This document shows, one piece after another, positions 7,477-10,061 of a DNA stretch of 10,061 nucleotides. The DNA is from an uncultured Prevotellaceae bacterium (GTDB lineage Bacteria > Bacteroidota > Bacteroidia > Bacteroidales > Bacteroidaceae): contig CAMNHS010000045.1 in the NCBI GenBank assembly GCA_946539635.1, positions 1 to 10,061 of the forward strand, written 5' to 3'. The position numbers and the translations under genes are program-made. The stretch's first letter is position 1. Every line of letters begins with the position of its first letter. A model generated the notes under the pieces. The model saw only the letters and a list, made by a program, of their open reading frames with translations. It did no database searches and was not told where the DNA came from.

Positions 7477-8438
7477 ATGATATCATAAAAGAAAATCTCC
7501 ACGTTGTCGAGACGCTGGCATATAAGTACGCACAGCAATGTCCCGGCATGACCGCCGATGATTTCATTGGTGAGGGAAATATGGCTCTCGTCATTGCAGC
7601 CCGTAAATGGAATCCCGAAAAAGAACCCGTCTTTGCCCATTATGCCGTTTACCATATCCGCAAGGCTATGGAACGCATCATGCCCAGCGGAGAGATAAAA
7701 AAGGAAATCTCCGACAAGATGTCCTCAGGCCGTCCTTATACCAATGAGGCGGTGGAAGATGCAGAACTCAATGAGAATATGCATCAGCGTCTTGAGAGGC
7801 TCAATGACAGAGAGCGCGACGTCATCTGTCACTACTACGGCATCGAGGGAAAGGAAAAACTCACTATGGCAGAGATAGGTGACATGCTCAACTATAGCCG
7901 CGAAAGAATAAGACAAATCCGTAAAACAGCAGAACGTAAAATGAGAAAAGCAACAACACTCCTTGCACTACTTCTTCTCTCCTTCATGGTAATCCCTGCA
8001 AATGCACAGACGACACCACAGCAGCCACAGGGATTTGGTGTCAGCCCTACCATTGGTAAAGATTCAAAGGTAAAGAAGAAGAAAGAACCAAAGCCACAGA
8101 AAATAAAGAAGCAGACTCCTCAAAAATATTCTGCCAAGACCATATACTTATACGGAGTAGGTTTCTCTGCCGTCGATTCTGTGGTATATTTCACCGACGA
8201 GCAACGTCTCGACTCTATGGTTTTCAACAAGAAGTTCCTGCAGAATCGTGCTACTCTCTCTGAGCAGTTGACAAACTATCTTACTTCCATCGGCGAGAAC
8301 AAATACACGGGGGCGATTGTCTATGATACCAATCTGAAGAAACTCGACAAGAAATTCCTCAAGCACGCGAAATACTACAAGAAACTCGGCTACACTATAA
8401 AGGCTGCCGATAAAAGTCAGTTCTCTTTCTCTCGATGA
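7467..8438 (+). CDS. Sigma-70 family factor fused in frame to a signal-peptide/periplasmic-type domain
   Basis: The 323-residue frame has two unlike halves. Residues 1-72 match sigma region 2 (IKENLHVVETLAYKYAQQ, DDFIGEGNMALVIAARKWNPEK, FAHYAVYHIRKAMERIM). After a short linker, residues 108-160 match region 4 with its helix-turn-helix (RLNDRERDVICHYYGIEG, LTMAEIGDML, YSRERIRQIRKTAERKMR); region 3 is essentially missing. At M159 the frame runs on into MRKATTLLALLLLSFMVIPANA, a textbook signal peptide or membrane segment. A Lys/Pro-rich linker (200-220) and a 100-residue domain follow (KTIYLYGVGFSAVDSVVYFTDEQRLDS...). If made whole, the sigma part would be cytoplasmic and the C-terminal domain periplasmic, tethered at 161-180. 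Alternatively two genes have been joined by one extra A at 7938-7941, since with three As the sigma frame would end AAA TGA, overlapping the ATG. Start ATG 7467 overlaps the upstream gene by 10 bases. Confidence 0.8.
   Translation: MAIDDIIKENLHVVETLAYKYAQQCPGMTADDFIGEGNMALVIAARKWNPEKEPVFAHYAVYHIRKAMERIMPSGEIKKEISDKMSSGRPYTNEAVEDAELNENMHQRLERLNDRERDVICHYYGIEGKEKLTMAEIGDMLNYSRERIRQIRKTAERKMRKATTLLALLLLSFMVIPANAQTTPQQPQGFGVSPTIGKDSKVKKKKEPKPQKIKKQTPQKYSAKTIYLYGVGFSAVDSVVYFTDEQRLDSMVFNKKFLQNRATLSEQLTNYLTSIGENKYTGAIVYDTNLKKLDKKFLKHAKYYKKLGYTIKAADKSQFSFSR
7941..8438 (+). CDS. Possible separate product: secreted protein of unknown function from an internal start
   Basis: This is an alternative reading of the second half of the sigma-fused frame. 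An ATG at 7941 would give 165 residues beginning with a complete signal peptide: basic MRK, hydrophobic TTLLALLLLSFMVI, then ANA before Q. The mature protein has a basic, Pro/Lys-rich linker and a compact domain with KTIYLYGVGFSAVDSVVYFTDEQ, LTNYLTSIGENKYTGAIVYD and KKLDKKFLKHAKYYKKLGYTIKAADKSQF. I do not recognise a characterised family; from memory, similar stand-alone exported proteins occur in Bacteroidales. No Shine-Dalgarno sequence marks the ATG, which is not unusual here. Its own stop overlaps the next gene through ATGA, the arrangement expected of a gene in this operon. Both products might be made; the sequence alone cannot decide. Confidence 0.45.
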   Translation: MRKATTLLALLLLSFMVIPANAQTTPQQPQGFGVSPTIGKDSKVKKKKEPKPQKIKKQTPQKYSAKTIYLYGVGFSAVDSVVYFTDEQRLDSMVFNKKFLQNRATLSEQLTNYLTSIGENKYTGAIVYDTNLKKLDKKFLKHAKYYKKLGYTIKAADKSQFSFSR

Positions 8439-9355
8439 ATTACCTTCTCGGTGGACATATCATCAGCATTACTGTTTCAGAGACATCGCAGACGGGCTCT
8501 GCTCTCGGTGTAGAGTCATCTCTGCTTCTGGACCATATCCTGCCGTCGTTCATACCGTTCAAGGCAGATATTCCCTCTGATGCACAGCCGCTGATGAATC
8601 TTACCATCGTGGATAAGCTGAAGGAGATAAAGGATGCCCATCTCATTCGCGATGTCGATACTGGCAATGGCATGACGCGTGTTGACCGTCTTCCCTCGGG
8701 AGGCTATCAGTTTCTGGTCCGCGACATCTCGGGATTCCCTTGTGCGTTGCTCCAAACCTCTCAGCAGTTCTCCGACTGCAAGGTTGCCATCCGCGGCAGT
8801 CTGCCGACGATGCGCTTTGCCCTCAACAATGCCCTGATGCTCTCCTATGCTTTCTCCAGCGCATACTTTGACACTCTTCTCATCCACGCCTCTGTGGTGC
8901 GCCACGACGGAGTGTCGTATGCCTTCACGGCAAAGAGCGGCACAGGAAAGAGTACGCAGGTGGCCAACTGGCTGCGGAACATTGCCAACTGCGACCTCGT
9001 CAATGATGACAATCCCATCATCCGCATCGAGCGCGACGGCGACAGAAAGCCTCACGCCATCCTTTATGGCTCTCCATGGAGCGGCAAGACACCATGCTAC
9101 CGCAATGTCAAGACTCCCCTTGGTGCCATAGTGATGATAAAGCGTGCCGACCATAACGAGATGTTGCCACAGTCACCCCTTGAGGCGTTTACAACGGTCC
9201 TCTCTGCCTGCTCGGCAATGAAATGGGATACGGAACTCTATTCGCGTGTTTGCCGTACATGCTCTCTCTTTGTTGAAAATATACAGGTGACAGAACTCCA
9301 CTGTCTGCCTGACGCACAATCAGCCATCACAGCATGCAATTACCTAACGAAATAA
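8435..9355 (+). CDS. HPr kinase/phosphorylase-like P-loop protein
   Basis: The 306-residue protein has a divergent N-terminal half and an HPrK-like ATP-binding half. LLIHASVVRHDGVSYAFTAKSGTGKST (148-174) contains the phosphate-binding loop, with K172 and S173; the first glycine of the usual GxSGxGKS is alanine (A166). LVNDDNPIIRI (188-198) is the Asp-Asp segment equivalent to the metal-binding DD of HPr kinases. True HPr kinase phosphorylates a serine of the phosphotransferase protein HPr, but HPrK-like proteins of this type also occur in Bacteroidetes and in peptide (lasso and other RiPP) clusters, where they can modify peptides. The next two genes, S26-like and PqqD-like, favour that second setting. 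It overlaps the upstream stop by ATGA and the next gene by 22 bases. No signal peptide is seen, so it is cytoplasmic. The substrate is unknown. Confidence 0.8.
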   Translation: MNYLLGGHIISITVSETSQTGSALGVESSLLLDHILPSFIPFKADIPSDAQPLMNLTIVDKLKEIKDAHLIRDVDTGNGMTRVDRLPSGGYQFLVRDISGFPCALLQTSQQFSDCKVAIRGSLPTMRFALNNALMLSYAFSSAYFDTLLIHASVVRHDGVSYAFTAKSGTGKSTQVANWLRNIANCDLVNDDNPIIRIERDGDRKPHAILYGSPWSGKTPCYRNVKTPLGAIVMIKRADHNEMLPQSPLEAFTTVLSACSAMKWDTELYSRVCRTCSLFVENIQVTELHCLPDAQSAITACNYLTK

Positions 9356-9837
9356 TAATCCCCAAGGTGGCTGAGTATGTTCGTGACGGACATACCGTGA
9401 CGCTTCCGCTGCGTGGCTACAGCATGCGCCCGTTTCTCGAAGACGGACGTGACAAGGCATTGCTCACCAAGGCGCCTGAGAATCTGAAGATTGGTGATGT
9501 CATCCTTGCCGAGATAGCTCCAAAGAGTTATGCCCTGCATCGCATCGTGGACATCTCGGGCGACAATATAACGATGTACGGTGACGGCAATTTCTCTCCC
9601 GAGCACATCCACCGCCGCGACGTGCTGGCTATCGCTACGGGATTCTACCGAAAGGGAAGCGGGAAGGTGACGCCCGTTGACAGTTTCTGGTACACCTGCT
9701 ACTGGCATCTGTGGCTCAAGTTGCGCCCCCTGCGCTATCCGCTGCTGCTGTGCTACAGGGCAAAGAGAAATCCAAGGGAATTCATATCGAAATCATTTAA
9801 CAAAATACTAAAAATATGCAAATTAAGAAAGGAATAG
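9334..9837 (+). CDS. S26-type signal-peptidase-like (S24/S26) protein
   Basis: The 167-residue protein has the serine motif LRGYSMRPFLEDGR, where S30 is the likely nucleophile. It continues with LKIGDVILAE (51-60), YALHRIVDISGDNITMYGDGN (67-86), then RRDVLAIATGFYRKG. These are the boxes of the S24/S26 peptidase fold. Histidine (H69) takes the place of the catalytic lysine of bacterial leader peptidase, as in SipW and eukaryotic ER signal peptidases, with D84 as a possible third member. No N-terminal membrane anchor precedes the serine; the only hydrophobic stretch is near the C-terminus (FWYTCYWHLWLKL and YPLLLCY, about 118-141), followed by a basic tail. It may cleave a leader peptide in the cytoplasm or at the membrane; this is inferred from the context of HPrK-like and PqqD-like neighbours. 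It overlaps both neighbours by 22 bases. Confidence 0.75.
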   Translation: MQLPNEIIIPKVAEYVRDGHTVTLPLRGYSMRPFLEDGRDKALLTKAPENLKIGDVILAEIAPKSYALHRIVDISGDNITMYGDGNFSPEHIHRRDVLAIATGFYRKGSGKVTPVDSFWYTCYWHLWLKLRPLRYPLLLCYRAKRNPREFISKSFNKILKICKLRKE

Positions 9838-10061
9838 TCCTTAACGAGGTGTGCGGCGAGCGTTTCCTCGTTCCTATGGGAGAAGAAAACATCGACTTCT
9901 CCAAACTCATAGCCCTCAACGAGTCGTCAGTGCTCTTGTGGAAGCGCATGGAGCAAGGCCCGTTTGAAGTTGACGACCTGGTAAAAGTAATTCTTGATGA
10001 ATACGAGATAGACGAAACAACAGCACGTAATGACGTGTCGTCGTTTCTCGACCAATTCCGC
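9816..10061 (+). CDS. PqqD-like peptide-binding (RRE) protein, 5' part; runs off the window
   Basis: An ATG at 9816 opens a frame with no stop before the window end, giving 82 residues. It starts MQIKKGIVLNEVCGERFLVPMG, a beta-hairpin pattern, then FSKLIALNESSVLLWKRMEQG and FEVDDLVKVILDEYEIDETTARNDVSSFLDQF. This is the PqqD pattern: small beta strands, a LN-x-(S/T) helix ending in W, and a winged-helix-type DEYEIDE...DV..FL segment. PqqD and related RiPP recognition elements bind leader peptides and present them to maturation enzymes. The family is often about 90-100 residues, so perhaps 10-20 remain outside. The start lies inside the upstream gene (22-base overlap), so translation is probably coupled. 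No precursor peptide or radical SAM gene is visible; they could lie beyond the edge. Confidence 0.75.
   Translation, partial: MQIKKGIVLNEVCGERFLVPMGEENIDFSKLIALNESSVLLWKRMEQGPFEVDDLVKVILDEYEIDETTARNDVSSFLDQFR

Noticed and set aside
8516..9154. 212-residue open frame on the minus strand inside the HPrK-like gene
   Set aside because: It is a long antisense shadow of a GC-richer gene; the sense strand has clear P-loop and DD motifs, and the antisense protein shows no recognisable domain or start context.

Overview
The window most likely comes from a Prevotella-like member of the Bacteroidales. Both visible promoters have the Bacteroidetes form (a TTTG/TTG element followed by TAnnTTTG) and start codons lack clear Shine-Dalgarno sequences. 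The secreted GH10 xylanase, with a carbohydrate-binding module inside its catalytic domain and a GIYNINGVRM...LPSGFYIVDGKKV tail, is typical of gut or rumen Prevotellaceae. There is no rRNA, tRNA, CRISPR array, insertion sequence or obvious prophage gene, and no gene-free stretch above about 155 bases.

Left part (1-962, + strand): the 3' part of prmC (release-factor glutamine methyltransferase, cut by the window edge) overlaps recX through an ATGA junction. Only 26 bases separate recX from the convergent xylanase. Middle (989-3733, - strand): a conserved-looking protein of unknown function with a very acidic tail is followed after about 12 bases by the GH10 xylanase, so the two probably share a transcript read from a promoter at about 3742-3769. 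The divergent spacer (3734-3888) carries both promoters, each with a short perfect dyad over its -33 element.

Right part (3889-10061, + strand): one tightly packed run of genes with gaps of at most 12 bases and several overlaps. It encodes a large MscS-type mechanosensitive channel, an exported phospholipase D/cardiolipin synthase family protein, a short sigma-70 factor joined in frame to a signal-peptide-bearing protein, an HPr-kinase-like P-loop protein, an ER/SipW-type S26 signal-peptidase-like protein, and the start of a PqqD-like protein that runs off the window.

Two points deserve attention. First, the sigma factor continues without a stop into a protein whose own signal peptide begins exactly where sigma region 4 ends. 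This is either a membrane-tethered sigma factor or two genes fused by one extra A; with one A fewer the junction would be a standard ATGA overlap. Second, the HPrK-like/S26-like/PqqD-like trio resembles a peptide (RiPP-like) handling module, here placed behind cell-envelope stress genes and a sigma factor. No precursor peptide is visible, so that role is inferred.
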